64,000 nucleotides of DNA. It comes from Halichondria panicea (taxonomy: Eukaryota; Porifera; Demospongiae; Suberitida; Halichondriidae). Below the pieces are notes generated by a model that saw nothing but the letters and a program-made list of their open reading frames with translations, had not been told where the DNA came from and did no database searches. The position numbers and the translations under genes are program-made. Of the stretch, positions 19,016 through 29,164 are shown in pieces. Every line of letters starts with the position of its first letter. The first letter of the stretch is position 1. The DNA lies in NCBI RefSeq assembly GCF_963675165.1, contig NC_087380.1, positions 6,877,571 to 6,941,570 on the forward strand, in the 5' to 3' direction.

Positions 19016-20862
19016 TTATAATGACTCACAATTGACTGGTTGGGTGACCTTTGACCTTTGACCTGTCAGTGAGGCATCTAAAAAAAAGAGCTCAATGTTT
19101 AATTGGAAGATCGACACAATAGACTCACAGATGTCCCTGGCAGTTGGTCTCTTCGTCATGTCTTCTTGCAAACAACTGTCGATAAGCTTCCTCAACCTGT
19201 GTGTGTGAGGAATCTGGGTAACATAGAATGATCGATCCTCGACTGATTTGATTGTCTTCAGTTTGCAAACAATCTGCACCATAATTGCCCCAAGGGAAAA
19301 TACATCCAGACTATTATCGTATTTCTCCCTGTTCAATCGAATGGCCTCGAGAGGTAGATACCCCATACGGTGACCAACGGCTGTGAGGGTGGAGCTAAAC
19401 TTGGAGGGATCGTATAGCCGTGACATGCCAAAGTCGCAAATCTTTGCAACAGGCAGTGGTTGTGCAAGCTTTAGCAAGATGTTATCACCACAGAGGTCAC
19501 GGTGGATAATCTTCTTGCTGTGAATGTAGGCCAGACCACAAGCTATGTCTTTGGAGAGGCTAATTTCACATTCACTAGTGAGGGACTCTTCATCAAGGCC
19601 GGAGAAGTAGGATCTCAGATTGCAATCCATCAGCTCTAGAACGAGGATCGTACCACCTGATTTGGGGTGCTTGGTAGTTGACAAATACTGAACAATGTTT
19701 GGGTGCTGAAGCGACTCGAGAAAATCACACTCACGATCAAAATCCCTGCTGGCCTCTTCACTTTTGCCGGTTGGGATACTTGTCTGCATCTCCATAGTAT
19801 CGTGAAGCAGCACTTTGACTGCACATATCTTGCCCTTGTAGCTTCCTTTGAAGACTACTCCATATGCACCTTTACCGAGTCGTTCGTCTAGGAAAATGGT
19901 CAAATCTTCATTGATCTTCTGGCGAGTTTGGTCAACTGTGAGTGCATGTGCCCGATGTGAGGGTTGGAGGAGTGGGTGAGGTAGTGAATACAAGTACAAT
20001 GTGACCACATAATTACACTATAATTACATAATTACACTCCAGCACAGCCGATATCACTCCAGGATTATATAGCTCTATATATAGCTACTAAACCTTCCAG
20101 TACAGTAACTTAATAATTGGTACTTTATCTTACCCTCTGACTTCACATCACGAGTGGTAGACTGTAGATGATCTCTCTCGATGGTCCTGGCTAGGGCACT
20201 GTGGTCCACAATAGGACTAGACAAAGCTTTGACAACATCTTCCCAGCGTCTCTCCCCATTACTCAGCCATTCTTTCAAACCCTCACGATAGCAGTCATCA
20301 GGATCATCTCTCCATTTCGTACCTATGCTGTCGATAGTATACGAGGGTATCTCAAGAACCAGCAAGAAGTTTCGCCACTTGATTCGAGCATCAAACGTAG
20401 CTATGTATAGATCTCCTAGATCTGCTATTGTGAGATAGTCCTCTGCATGGGTATAGAATAGAGAACTAATAAATGTTGTGCAAATCTATGTATGTAGCTA
20501 GCTACAATATATTGAGTGTGAAGTGGTATACTTGAAGTACGAAGTTACACTCAGTGGGAATGCTTACCAGTAGGCTGCAGTACATGATCTCTCTCGATGG
20601 TTCTGGCTAGGTCACTGTGACCCACAGTGGGACTGGATAAAGCTTTGACAACATCTTCCCAGCTTCCTTCCCCACCTTTCAGCCATTCTTTCAAACCTTC
20701 TCGATAGCAGTCATCAGGATTGTTTCGCCATTTCGTACCAATGCTGTCAATAATATCTGAGGATACTTCGAGCACCAACAAGATGTTTCGCCATTGGTTC
20801 CGAGCATCAAACACAGCTAGGTACAACTTTATTAGATCGGCTGGTGTGAGATAATCAGACAT
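19016..20862 (-). CDS. Death-Death-kinase gene (TKL/IRAK-like kinase)
   Basis: Exons 20568-20862 (ATG at 20862), 20134-20442, 19129-19935 and 19016-19077 join in phase to about 490 residues. Two Death domains (each with WRNxLLVLE, EGLKEWL, W-EDVVKALSSP and LARTIERDH) precede a protein kinase: glycine loop LGKGAYGVVFKG, AVKVL, HPNIVQYL, catalytic loop IIHRDLCGDNILLKL, DFG in ICDFGMSRL, a P-E variant (GYLPLEAI) and DVFSLG. Catalytic K, D, N and DFG are all present, so activity is plausible. The layout recalls IRAK/Pelle (Death plus kinase), but with two Death domains. The last intron (19078-19128, 51 nt) also reads through in frame, so both spliced and unspliced ends are possible. A damaged copy lies at 30876-32580. 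Confidence 0.8.
19129..19935 (-). CDS. Kinase-domain exon of Death-Death-kinase gene
   Basis: An 807-nt exon with acceptor CACTCACAG and donor GTGAGT. It contains the whole kinase domain from DERLGKGAYG to the C-lobe (RKLIDSCLQEDMTKRPTARD). HRDLCGDN has Cys-Gly where most kinases have Lys/Arg-x-x; Lys in AVKVL and Asp in DFG are kept. Confidence 0.85.
20134..20442 (-). CDS. Second Death-domain exon of kinase gene
   Basis: A 309-nt exon, phase 1 on both sides, holding a whole Death domain (EDYLTIADLGDLY, ARIKWRNFLLVLEIPSYTID, RRWEDVVKALSSPIV, ALARTIERDH). It is a close duplicate of the first-exon domain. Confidence 0.82.
20568..20862 (-). CDS. First Death-domain exon of kinase gene
   Basis: It starts at ATG 20862 (MSDYLTPADLIKLYLAVFD) and ends at donor GTAAGC after QPT. 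An upstream in-frame ATG at 20889 is possible. It carries a complete Death domain (WRNILLVLEVSSDIID, EGLKEWLKGG, SWEDVVKALSSPTVG). Confidence 0.82.
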
Positions 20863-20889
20863 CTTCTCTGTGTAGATAGAGCGAAGCAA

Positions 20890-21151
20890 TAAAATTGTAA
20901 TTCTGCTAGCTGCTGCTGCTGTAGCTTCAATCTATATACAGATACAAATCATGCACAGTATAGTAAACAGTAATTAGTGATGTGAACTCACTAGTTTATG
21001 ATAACCTAATCCAGAGACTATAACTGATCACAGTCTGAAGCTAGAGAATAACAAACCATCAATTCATTGAACTACAAGACCCACCCACTTTCTCTGTTAT
21101 ATAACAATGAAATACAAAATCAACAAATCAACCTAAGTTAGATTATAGTGT
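20890..21151. other. Spacer between Hakai-like 3' end and kinase 5' end
   Basis: About 260 bp between the stop of the Hakai-like gene (21152) and the first kinase exon on the same strand. It presumably holds the kinase promoter, but I cannot identify elements. The region contains GCTGCTGCTGCTG. Confidence 0.4.
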
Positions 21152-22245
21152 TCATGATTGTTTATAGTTTGGTGGTGGTGCCCAGGGTGCAGGGGGTGGG
21201 GGAGGGGGCGGGGCTACACTGCCGGCAAGACTGAGGGTGGAAAAAATAATTATAACATAATTATATTTATTTGTACAACTGTAATTTTGAATTTTGCTTA
21301 CTTTGGTTTTGGAAAGAATTGAGGTCCTGGCACCATAGGCATACCAGGCATTCCTTGTGGAGGTAGTCCGGGGCTGTGTGTGTGTGTGGGCGTGTGGGTG
21401 TATGTGTGTGTATGTATGAGTGTGTGTGGGTGTGTGTGTGTGTGGGCGTGGGTGTGTGGAAGGCATGTCATTATTTGTGTGTGTGTGTTGTGCTCACATG
21501 ATCATCCCTGATGGTAGTCTTATCCCAGGGGGTAGTCCAGGTACACCACCAGCATTACCCTATAGAGGTACGGAAATTAATATCAGATATCGGATTTATA
21601 ATGCGAATTATAAATTTTAGCATAAATCGCAATCAAAAGGAATGAGCATGTAATTTCCTAAGCTTTGCATGTACTTCGCAATGGTTATATAGAAGCTTGT
21701 AAAGTGTTATTTTGCTTGATATAATAATAACCATGTTACCATGCTTTATAACAGAACTGACAGTTTGGAAAAATGGTGGGAGAGCAAATTGCATCGGGTT
21801 GCCATGGGTTACAGGCTGCTGCATAGCGGACTTGTCCTTGTGCCGATAGAGAGTGTGTGCATCAAGGTCACGTTGAGAGAGATAGCTCCGCCCACATCCC
21901 TTATAGTCATACCTGTCCACAAGAAATCAAAAATGTGATTACCGTTTCTACAATTTTACGAAGAGGAACACACGTATTCACAAAACATTTGCATAGTGTG
22001 AAAATTGCTAAGGATTGGCCACGTGGAGAATTTATCAAAAGTCACATTATTATTATGAAATATTATCGTATCCACATGTACAAGAAAAAGTTTATACGTA
22101 CAGATTATACGACACAGACCCACCTTCCGCCTGAGTGGGTGCAGATGTGTACTGTTCCCATGGAGGCCTCCTCGAAGGTTTGGTCCCCCTCCTTACACTT
22201 ATAGGGCACACTCCACTAGCCTTCTTAGCACAGCCATGACAGAAC
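21152..22245 (-). CDS. Hakai/CBLL1-like gene, 3' portion
   Basis: Exons from right to left: about 22245-22124 (RING end, H-x-FC-x-x-CA, and KCKEGDQTFEEASMGTVHIC), 21912-21762 (CGRSYLSQRDLDAHTLYRH), 21559-21498, 21373-21302 and 21230-21152 (proline-rich, ending PPPNYKQS stop). Phases fit at every joint from 22124 down. TYLSQRDLQAH is the HYB zinc-finger signature of the E3 ubiquitin ligase Hakai, which also has a Pro/Gly-rich tail. Odd points: the start of the RING is not found upstream, and within 22200-22215 the frame between the RING Cys-Pro and KCK is broken by two bases (CCTATAAG instead of CCTAAG). So either an acceptor lies there or the gene is truncated. Confidence 0.62.
21371..21490 (+). 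repeat. GT-rich microsatellite in Hakai-like intron
   Basis: An imperfect GT array (with GTGGGT and GTATGT interruptions) lies against the splice acceptor of the exon ending at 21373. On the sense strand it is a CA-rich tract ending CACACAG. Confidence 0.8.
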
Positions 22246-22566
22246 GCATGATGGTCAACACAATATTAAGCAATTGGCCAGTCTATAGCTAGCTAACTTT
22301 ACCAGTCGCATTAATAATAATGCAATGATCGATAGGCTATCAACAAATATATCATGGTTACTGGTTATTATATGCGAGTGCTATAGCTAGTTGCTTCGTA
22401 AAAATAAGATTTGCCAATACTGATATGTACCTATAAAAGTACAAGATAGATTGCAACTACAAATTCTGCTGATTTGGTTATTACATAACACGTATGTATA
22501 CGCTACCCACTTTCACCATTCAACCATAATTATATGAGAATAGGTAAGGAGCATGTCTCACTATAA
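22246..22566. other. No recognised gene
   Basis: Upstream of the truncated Hakai-like RING exon. I looked for the missing RING N-terminus on the minus strand and found none. Confidence 0.4.
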
Positions 22567-22627
22567 AGTACTGGTTGTTGCCATTTGTCAGTCAGCTGCT
22601 GACTGACAAATGGCAACAGCCAGTACT
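22567..22627. repeat. Near-perfect hairpin related to the neighbouring exon
   Basis: A 30-nt arm beginning AGTACTGGTTGTTGCCATTT is repeated inverted after a single-base loop, with one mismatch. The right arm and the following bases (CTGACAAATGGCAACAGCC, then CTTCCTTTCCCACTTTCAA) match the Death-domain exon at about 22926-22975 (CTGACAAACGGCAACAGCC...). The hairpin is thus a foldback copy of part of that exon. Confidence 0.85.
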
Positions 22628-22819
22628 TCCTTTCCCACTTTCAATTTTGTATCTTAATTCCTTCAGTAAAAAATCTTAAGAAAGAGATAGGCACAAATAA
22701 TTGGCAATAAAAGACAAAAACATACTAACATAGTTTGATAGCTAGATTTTCTCAACACCACAGGTTTCCTGAAATGAGTTCATAATGAATATATGCATGA
22801 TGCAACTATACTGTTTCAC

Positions 22820-23262
22820 TTACTTTGCTGCTGATACAGATGCTTGTGAAGGTATACTGGGCATACTCGAGTCATCCTGTTTATTATCGGGTGAGATATA
22901 AGTTGCGTTTGAAATAGCTGTCACGGCAGACTGACAAACGGCAACAGCCATTGCTTCTTTTCCCATTCTCAACAGCAACATCACCAGAGCTCTGTAAGTA
23001 GCAGCCCCTGGATTATGCTGTCTCCACAGTTTCAGGGCCTTGTCCATCGCTGTTTGAATATCATATTGAAATGATAAGGATCTAACAGTTTGACATTCAG
23101 CAGGGTTCAGTCCCAGTTGTACAGGGTAGGTCTCCACATTGTTAAAGTGAGCTGCCAGAACGATCATGTTAGTCTCTTCAATTTCACTGTCAAGTTGAGA
23201 GTCGGTCACTTTTGTACGCTCCTTCAATTCCTCGATGGTCACAGTCCTCGGTCCACCAGCTC
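22820..23262 (-). CDS. Death-like domain exon of diverged ROCO gene
   Basis: Acceptor TCTCCCAG at 23263. Stop TAA at 22820-22822, with a possible donor (GTAAGTG) overlapping it. The sequence IEELKERTKV is followed by NMIVLAAHFNN, VQLGLNPAEC, AMDKALKLWRQHNPGAATY and ALVMLLLRMGKEAMAVAVC, the helix pattern of a Death-fold domain with the conserved W in LKLW. It continues with a Ser-rich tail. Confidence 0.65.
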
Positions 23263-24326
23263 CTGGGAGAAGGAAAAGGGTGTGGTTAATAAGCGGACTT
23301 ACCGATAGTAAACAGAACTGTTTCACGTATAAACATGACATTAATTTTTTATAGCAAGTATAGCTATACAGAATGAATTCAATGAAGTTTGTAAATGGTG
23401 TATATATGCACGTAGCTGATCCACACATATAGTTTTACCTGTATGAGGAGACGAAGTGAGGACATCTTGTGAGGTATCTCCTTCTTCAGTGACATCAGAT
23501 GGTACAGCATCAGTCAGTACAGTAGAGGCTATATAAAGATAATTATGGTATTTACACATACACACTGCAGAATAGAAAACTGGAGAAAAGCTGGCTCTGC
23601 AGTCGCTAGAGTGAACATACCTTAAGGTTACTATTAAAGATGTATAAGTATTAAGGTTGAATGGAGTCAGATACATATGAAAAAAGGGCTAGCTTGCTTA
23701 GCATACTCTCAAAAGTACATTTTCATTAGATGCGACTTAATTTAGCGTTAATCAGTACCCATTTATAAGTAATTAATAGTAACATTAAGTAATTAATGTT
23801 GTATGCAACGTGCAATGACATTCAAACCAATACTAGGCACACTATCTCATACCTGACTCAATGGTTGCCTGGGGAACTCCGTCAGCAGCTAGTGGAGTTA
23901 CTGCATGTGCATGATAATAGAGCACTAAGGTGAACCTCTATAATACTGTATATGTATCGTACAGTTGTAAGAGTTCTGTTGTGATTGCCATGTGGATAAT
24001 AGAGTGAACCCTATAGTGTACTTAGTACATAGCTTAATGGGCTTAACATACTGTATATGTATCGTACAGTTGTAAGAGTTCTGTTGTGATTGTGGGGGAG
24101 GGATAAGAGCTAAGTAGATGAGACAGCAAAACAGTTAGTATAAGAAAAGCATTAATCTGGCACAAGAATAGAGTTTTAGTTTTGCCCTATTATAAGGACT
24201 TGGGGTGTCTTGATACAACCACAACAGATCGACCCGCTATACAGTTTTCACTAACAGGTTTAATTATCAAGACAAAAATCTGAACAGGTATACGGTTAAA
24301 TGAAATTACAGTGACTATAACTTTAC

Positions 24327-24564
24327 CATTCTCCACGTTGTAGAGAGCTCTGCAGACATTGAGGACCACTTTCCCAGCCTCCTTCACCTCACACTGGTAG
24401 TGACCAAAGTCCTCCTCTCTCACACTCGGGAAGCTCACAGTGTTGGGCCGATCATCAGTTGTCTTGATCTGACGTCTGGAGCCCTCTTTGGTCCAGTGGA
24501 AAGAGAAACCATCCTCAGCAGACTTTAGCACATCTAGTTCTGTCATGCTTCCTAGAGGCACGTG
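24327..24564 (-). CDS. Ig-like domain exon of diverged ROCO gene
   Basis: A 238-nt exon. FHWTKEGSRR, FPSVREEDFGHYQCEVKEAG give the Ig tryptophan and the D-x-G-x-Y-x-C motif. Enters at a codon boundary after the Roc-COR exon (WLGK) and ends in phase 1, as in the tandem family. Confidence 0.75.
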
Positions 24565-24699
24565 CTGTATGTAGCAAACAGGTTAAAATCCACATGGCTA
24601 TATAGTGTTGTGGAAAAAGCAGCATAACTAACTTTAACAATTAGTGGAACCAACTTTTAAGCAATTAGTATATACATGCATGTACACACATACACTGAC

Positions 24700-26860
24700 C
24701 TTTCCCAGCCACACTTGCTGATATTTCCTGAGAGTGACTGGCTTGTACCCACAGAGAAACTGGACCCACAAATCCTTAGCAAGGACACACAGATTATCCA
24801 TACATCCACTCGTCTGGTGATCAGGGCACGGACATTGGAATGCAATTTGTGGAATCAACCGTGGGTAAAGGCTTTTGAGCGTGTAGAGCATCACCGAGAG
24901 AACGTAGGTACAAAGGTCATGGAGAGAGACTCGAGAGAAGCTGCGAACAATTCGAATTTCATAGCATCGAGCATGTGCTAGTAGGGTGATCTTGTTTGAT
25001 TTATTTAAATAGAAAGAGACGCAGTTTTGTTTGACACCATCTTCAACAAACTCCCACGTCAATCCAAGAATTCCATGAGGACCTTGGGAAACTAGTCGAG
25101 TGATGAGCCCACAGAAGACTCCCGTTGGTACGTAACCAAAGCTGAATGTGATGTGGAGTGGTTCTGGGTTGTTGGCATCTGGTTGAGGTGGGTTCGCCAG
25201 CTCGTCTTGTGAAGCACAGTCCAATATAGCCGGCATTAGGTATGTGATTCTAGTGACGTCCGGATCGTTGCCATCTTTGTGAACAATTTCAGAGAGAAGG
25301 TTGAGATATTGCAGCAGTATGATGAGATGCTTGGCTGGGATAATCTCTCCTTCCTTGAGCAGCTTAGTAACCTCTGGACCAGTACAGTACTTGATAATGG
25401 CTTCCAGTGAAAACTGCCCCATTTTTATCAACTCTTCTCGCTCAAACTCAGTGACGTGGCCTTCAGAATGGAGGATGCGTAAAGCTACAAGGATCAGTTG
25501 GCTGATGCTAGTAAAGATCACTTCAGGGGAGCAGAACACGTGATTCTTGAGCCAGTCATCGGGCACATTTGTGTAATGCATGAGCGAGCCTATGCTGTGA
25601 AGATACCTTAGGCAGAATTTGGTATCTTCTTCATCCATCTCCAATATTCTCCCAATTTTCAGACAGTCTTTCATCGACACGATTGAGTACTCCATCCGCA
25701 GTAGTGTGCCCAGTAGGAGCCATTTCGGTTTGATGGGCAGAGATGCATCCTTGAAGTGAGAGGTGAAAACCTTACTCATGAAATCACGAATCGGGGCAAT
25801 GTCAGACTGTTCGGTTCCAGCGAAGTTGTTCATGGCAAAAAATGAAGATTCAGAATCTGACGGAGGTAATACCAGGATCTTGGAAAACTTCTGAGTGGTC
25901 GCTTTTAGAGCATCGCTGACCTGCTTGATTTTTTCTTTTGGATTTTCCAACTTATCTACGTGAGTACCGATCAAAGCTGCTACAGGATGAATCTGTTGAA
26001 ACTTTTCAAACTTCTCACCCAATTTGGAAGTTTTGATCAAATCATCCTCTCGAGAGACATGATGGACACAGGCAATTGAAGAGAGGATTTGAGAGACTGT
26101 GGCTTTCACTGTGTGCGCAGCTTTGTATGGGGTGACAATGGTGTCGTCTCGACTGAAGGGAATATCGTAGGGCTCGTCCAGCTGCTTGCTCAAATTCAAA
26201 AATACTAGATACAAGGCTGGACCATTGCTCACGGCTGGTAGCATTTCCAAGAAGCCTGGCTGACCTCCGACATTCTTGATGTGTAACAAGGTGCTGCCAA
26301 GACGACTGGCCATTTGGGAGTAGTTTCCGTTCTTTATCAGCTTATGCAGTCGATCCCTCATTTTGGACCAGCTTATTCCGTTTGTCGGTGTTTTCTTGTC
26401 TTTCAGTGCGTGTTTCTTCCTGAGGCTTTAGTATATGCCTTTCAGTAGAAAGTTTGACTTTTTTTTGAGTTTCGGATGACTGTTTGATCAGCTTTTCAAT
26501 CACAGGCTGCCTTGTCGTCTTTTCTTCGCTTGGTACATTGTCGATCTTGTCGCTGTACATGTAGCCAAATAGGACCTTTGCTTCTTCGTTCTCGTCTCCC
26601 GAACAAACCCATTCTGTGGCATCTTTGTTTGTGTAGGCGACAACTTGACGGCAATTGGCGAGTAGTGTACTTGCCTAGTTTTGCTTTTTCTTTATCAGAA
26701 GTGATGTTTACGATATCTTTCAGCAAACGGCTAAGGGTTGTTGTTTTCCCCACGGATGGTGGCCCGACAAGAAGGAGTCCAAGATTTTGCATAGAGACAG
26801 CTTCTTCGTCAGTCATAAGATCATCCAATTTCTTAAGATACTGCTCTTGCTCACTAATCA
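24700..26860 (-). pseudogene. Diverged Roc-COR GTPase exon (frameshifted)
   Basis: Segment 1 (26860-26676) holds QYLKKLDDLMTDEEAVS and the P-loop. Segment 2 (about 26675-26360) reads STLLANCRQVVAYTN, GDENEEAKVLFGYMYSDK and a charged linker. Segment 3 (26359-24700) reads MRDRLHKLIKNG, NVGGQPGFLEMLP, IGTHVDKLE, FFAMNNFAG, CLRYLHSIGSLMHYTNVPDDW, VFCSPEVIF and the COR tail. The three segments lie in different frames. Confidence 0.65.
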
Positions 26861-27405
26861 CTGTATGCATAATTAGAAGTAGGAAGGCTTAATAATAATG
26901 GTACATATAATTATGTAAAGATAATTACATGCATCAGGATTACGAAACAAACATGTAAACATGCATGTATAGGCATCACTGTAAACTATAGAGTCTAGAA
27001 ACACTGCAACTACTGGCATAACTATAGCAACATAATTTTGTGTATATAGGTGGGGCTCTGTGTCAATTAGTTTTGTATTAATTAACTCTCTTCATAATTT
27101 ATGGATCCATCGACATATCTTAACATGAGACACAGGGCCATATCTTAATGAGACTGTGAAGACTACCATTATGTCCTGGATTTAGAGGTTCTGTTCTGTG
27201 TCCCGTCCGGAAATTGCTATTACCTGAAATTTCAAGGTTGCTGATCCTGAGCTGGGATAATGTAGTCTAAAGAAGCTCAAAAATACTGAAGCTATGCTTA
27301 AATATGAACAGAATTCAGTTTATTAAACTATGCTGTCTGTCTATCACTACGATAAAAAAATGTTTTGCCGTTTTTGTGGGTGGGGCTCTCCAGCATGATC
27401 ATACT
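26861..27405. other. No recognised gene
   Basis: A roughly 545-bp AT-rich spacer upstream of the diverged ROCO gene. I see no C2 or Death exon here and no element ends. Confidence 0.45.
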
Positions 27406-27816
27406 TAGCCTTGATTCCAGGCCGCGAAGAGAAAGGCAGCCTGGTATACCTTGTATGCGCATGCGCGAAATAATTGACAGCAATTTCATCATATACAAAT
27501 TGTAAAAAACCGGACAAAGTTACAATGCGTATTACAATGTAACCACAATGGCAGCTTTCAGAGACACTAATCAAAGTAGAATAATTATACTGCAGCAGTG
27601 TTACTTCTTCTAGTTCTGTTATCAATGAGACAGTTCAAGAAAGCCACCCAGACAGCTAGAGCTGCCAGCTAGGAAGAGTGGTGGACTCTTTAATACATCA
27701 GTAGATCTTGAGTGAACTTCCTGAGTGTCGAGTTAAAGCTTATTAAAAGCTTTCAGGAGTAATCATTAGCTTCTTTATCTTCAGCAATGACTTCTTGTCG
27801 AACATAAAGGCAAAAT
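27406..27816. mobile_element. Truncated MULE-like element arm (TAGCCTTG end)
   Basis: It begins TAGCCTTGATTCCAGGCCG and matches, inverted, the right 400 bp of the element at 745-1795 (through AACATAAAGGCAA). It then breaks off exactly where segmental copy B begins (about 27817). The second TIR is missing. Confidence 0.8.
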
Positions 27817-28371
27817 TCATCACTCCATGCACCAGTAAAAATTGCGTGGTATATGTATAGGATAGACTACACCTAAGAGTAGAATATGCGTCTATGTAAC
27901 CTCCGCGGTTGCGGTTAGCCCGAGGCACAAAGCCGAGGGAATCTAACCGTAACCAAGGTGGTTACTAAGACGCATATTCTACGAGTGGGTGTGGTCTATC
28001 TAACTTGGACTTCATTGCGCATGCGCGAGGCGTGGTTATAAAAAGCTAGGTTTGGTGCGTAGCAACAGAAATTGAATTTGTGCGAGCTGGACGAGCTGTG
28101 AGAGACACCAGTTGACAGAAAAAGACAAGAAGACGGCTTCAAAACAACGAAAAACTACAGTAAAACTTAGTAGAGCTTGTGAAATGCTTCTTGAAGATAC
28201 TGGAAAGAACAGACCAAGTAAAAAGACTGACTGCAACACTACAAGAAGAAGAATGAAGCTCTGTGGTGGAGTGGAGGGGGTATAGAGCAGACTGGACTGG
28301 CATGGAACCTTAAAAAATTCAATAGAAAGTGTCAAGCGATTGCTGAAGTGTTTTTGATGCTTCCTGGCCCC

Positions 28372-29164
28372 TAGCCTCGGTCCCAGGCCGATTTTTTTTT
28401 AATAGAACGAAGTTTAAAAATACGGCCTGGTATTGATTGTATCTGGGCGTGGCAGGAACCGGAAACAAAAGCAGTGATTCTTTACATTTTCTTTCCTGCT
28501 TTTTTTCTGTAATACTAAAGGTGTACGTAGAGGCATTTTTACTCCCGTAAAAGTTACAGTAATGTAGCTCCGTGTCATGTTCTCAATTTATAGCTAGCTA
28601 GCTATGGCATGCAACGCGTTGTCTTGTTTGAAGCAAGATGGCCTCACTCTCATGGCAGAACAGGCCCAGGCTCTCAAGCTCCTGTTTGAGAGAAGGGACG
28701 TGTTTATCTGGTTCCCAACGGGGTATGGCAAGTCTCTCTGCTATATCAGTTGCTACCCTTTTTAATGGACTACAAGCTAGGTAGGACCAAGGCTCCTCCT
28801 GTTGACAAAAGTGTTGTTCTTGTTAATTGTCTCTCCCCTTTATCTCTCATCATGAGACTCATGATTGACCAGGTCAGGAGTCTAAACAATAGAGGTGTTT
28901 CTGCTGCCATCCTCAGTAGCAATAAAGGAATCGACAAAGATTTGGTTGCCACTGCCAAAGAATTGTCTTCTGGGAAGCATTTCCTGCTGTATACTGCCCC
29001 AGAGGCTGTTGTTGAAGACCACTGTTGGAGGATTCATTTTTTGTTGTACCAAGAGTCAATTTATGAAAAAACCACGCCCAGATCACGCCCAAATACAATC
29101 AATACCAGGCCTAGTAGGCGACCTAGCGTTCAATTGGAGACGGATCGGCCTGGGGTCGAGGCTA
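28372..29164. mobile_element. Pack-MULE-like element, duplicate of copy 4
   Basis: Identical ends and the same 9-bp duplication CCTGGCCCC (28363-28371, 29165-29173) as at 16633-17425. It was copied by the segmental duplication rather than by a separate insertion. Confidence 0.85.
28605..29029 (+). pseudogene. RecQ-like helicase fragment, duplicate
   Basis: The same captured helicase N-terminal fragment as at 16866-17290, with the same two-base frameshift after the Walker A motif. Confidence 0.72.

Larger units (their letters stand above)
16078..19080. repeat. Segmental duplication, copy A (3.0 kb)
   Basis: Reading both copies side by side at an offset of 11,739 (copy B 27817-30819), I found only about four substitutions (near 18003, 18368, 18717 and 18930). 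The block includes the helicase-carrying element and ends in the 3' part of the kinase gene. Beyond 19080 the copies (kinase and Death-domain exons) still match but differ at many positions. Confidence 0.88.
22820..26860 (-). pseudogene. Diverged ROCO-like gene: Roc-COR / Ig / Death, with two frameshifts
   Basis: Exons 24700-26860 (Roc-COR), 24327-24564 (Ig), 23853-23900 and 23439-23528 (short linker exons) and 22820-23262 (Death-like). The GTPase exon keeps G1 GPPSVGKTTTLSRLL, a G4 variant IGTHVDKLENP and the COR region, but G3 reads NVGGQPG, so the Asp is lost. It lacks the coiled-coil insert of its relatives. One extra base after KAKLGK (about 26676) and another in an AAAA run at about 26360 break the frame. 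Removing either effect restores family sequence on both sides, so these could be assembly errors or real decay. C2 and N-terminal Death exons are not seen. Confidence 0.6.

Noticed and set aside
21152-21466. Proline-rich frame dismissed at first as low-complexity noise
   Set aside because: The dismissal itself was rejected: splice phases connect it to the HYB-finger exon, so it was kept as the Hakai-like 3' end, while the Thr/His-rich part (CA microsatellite) was left out.
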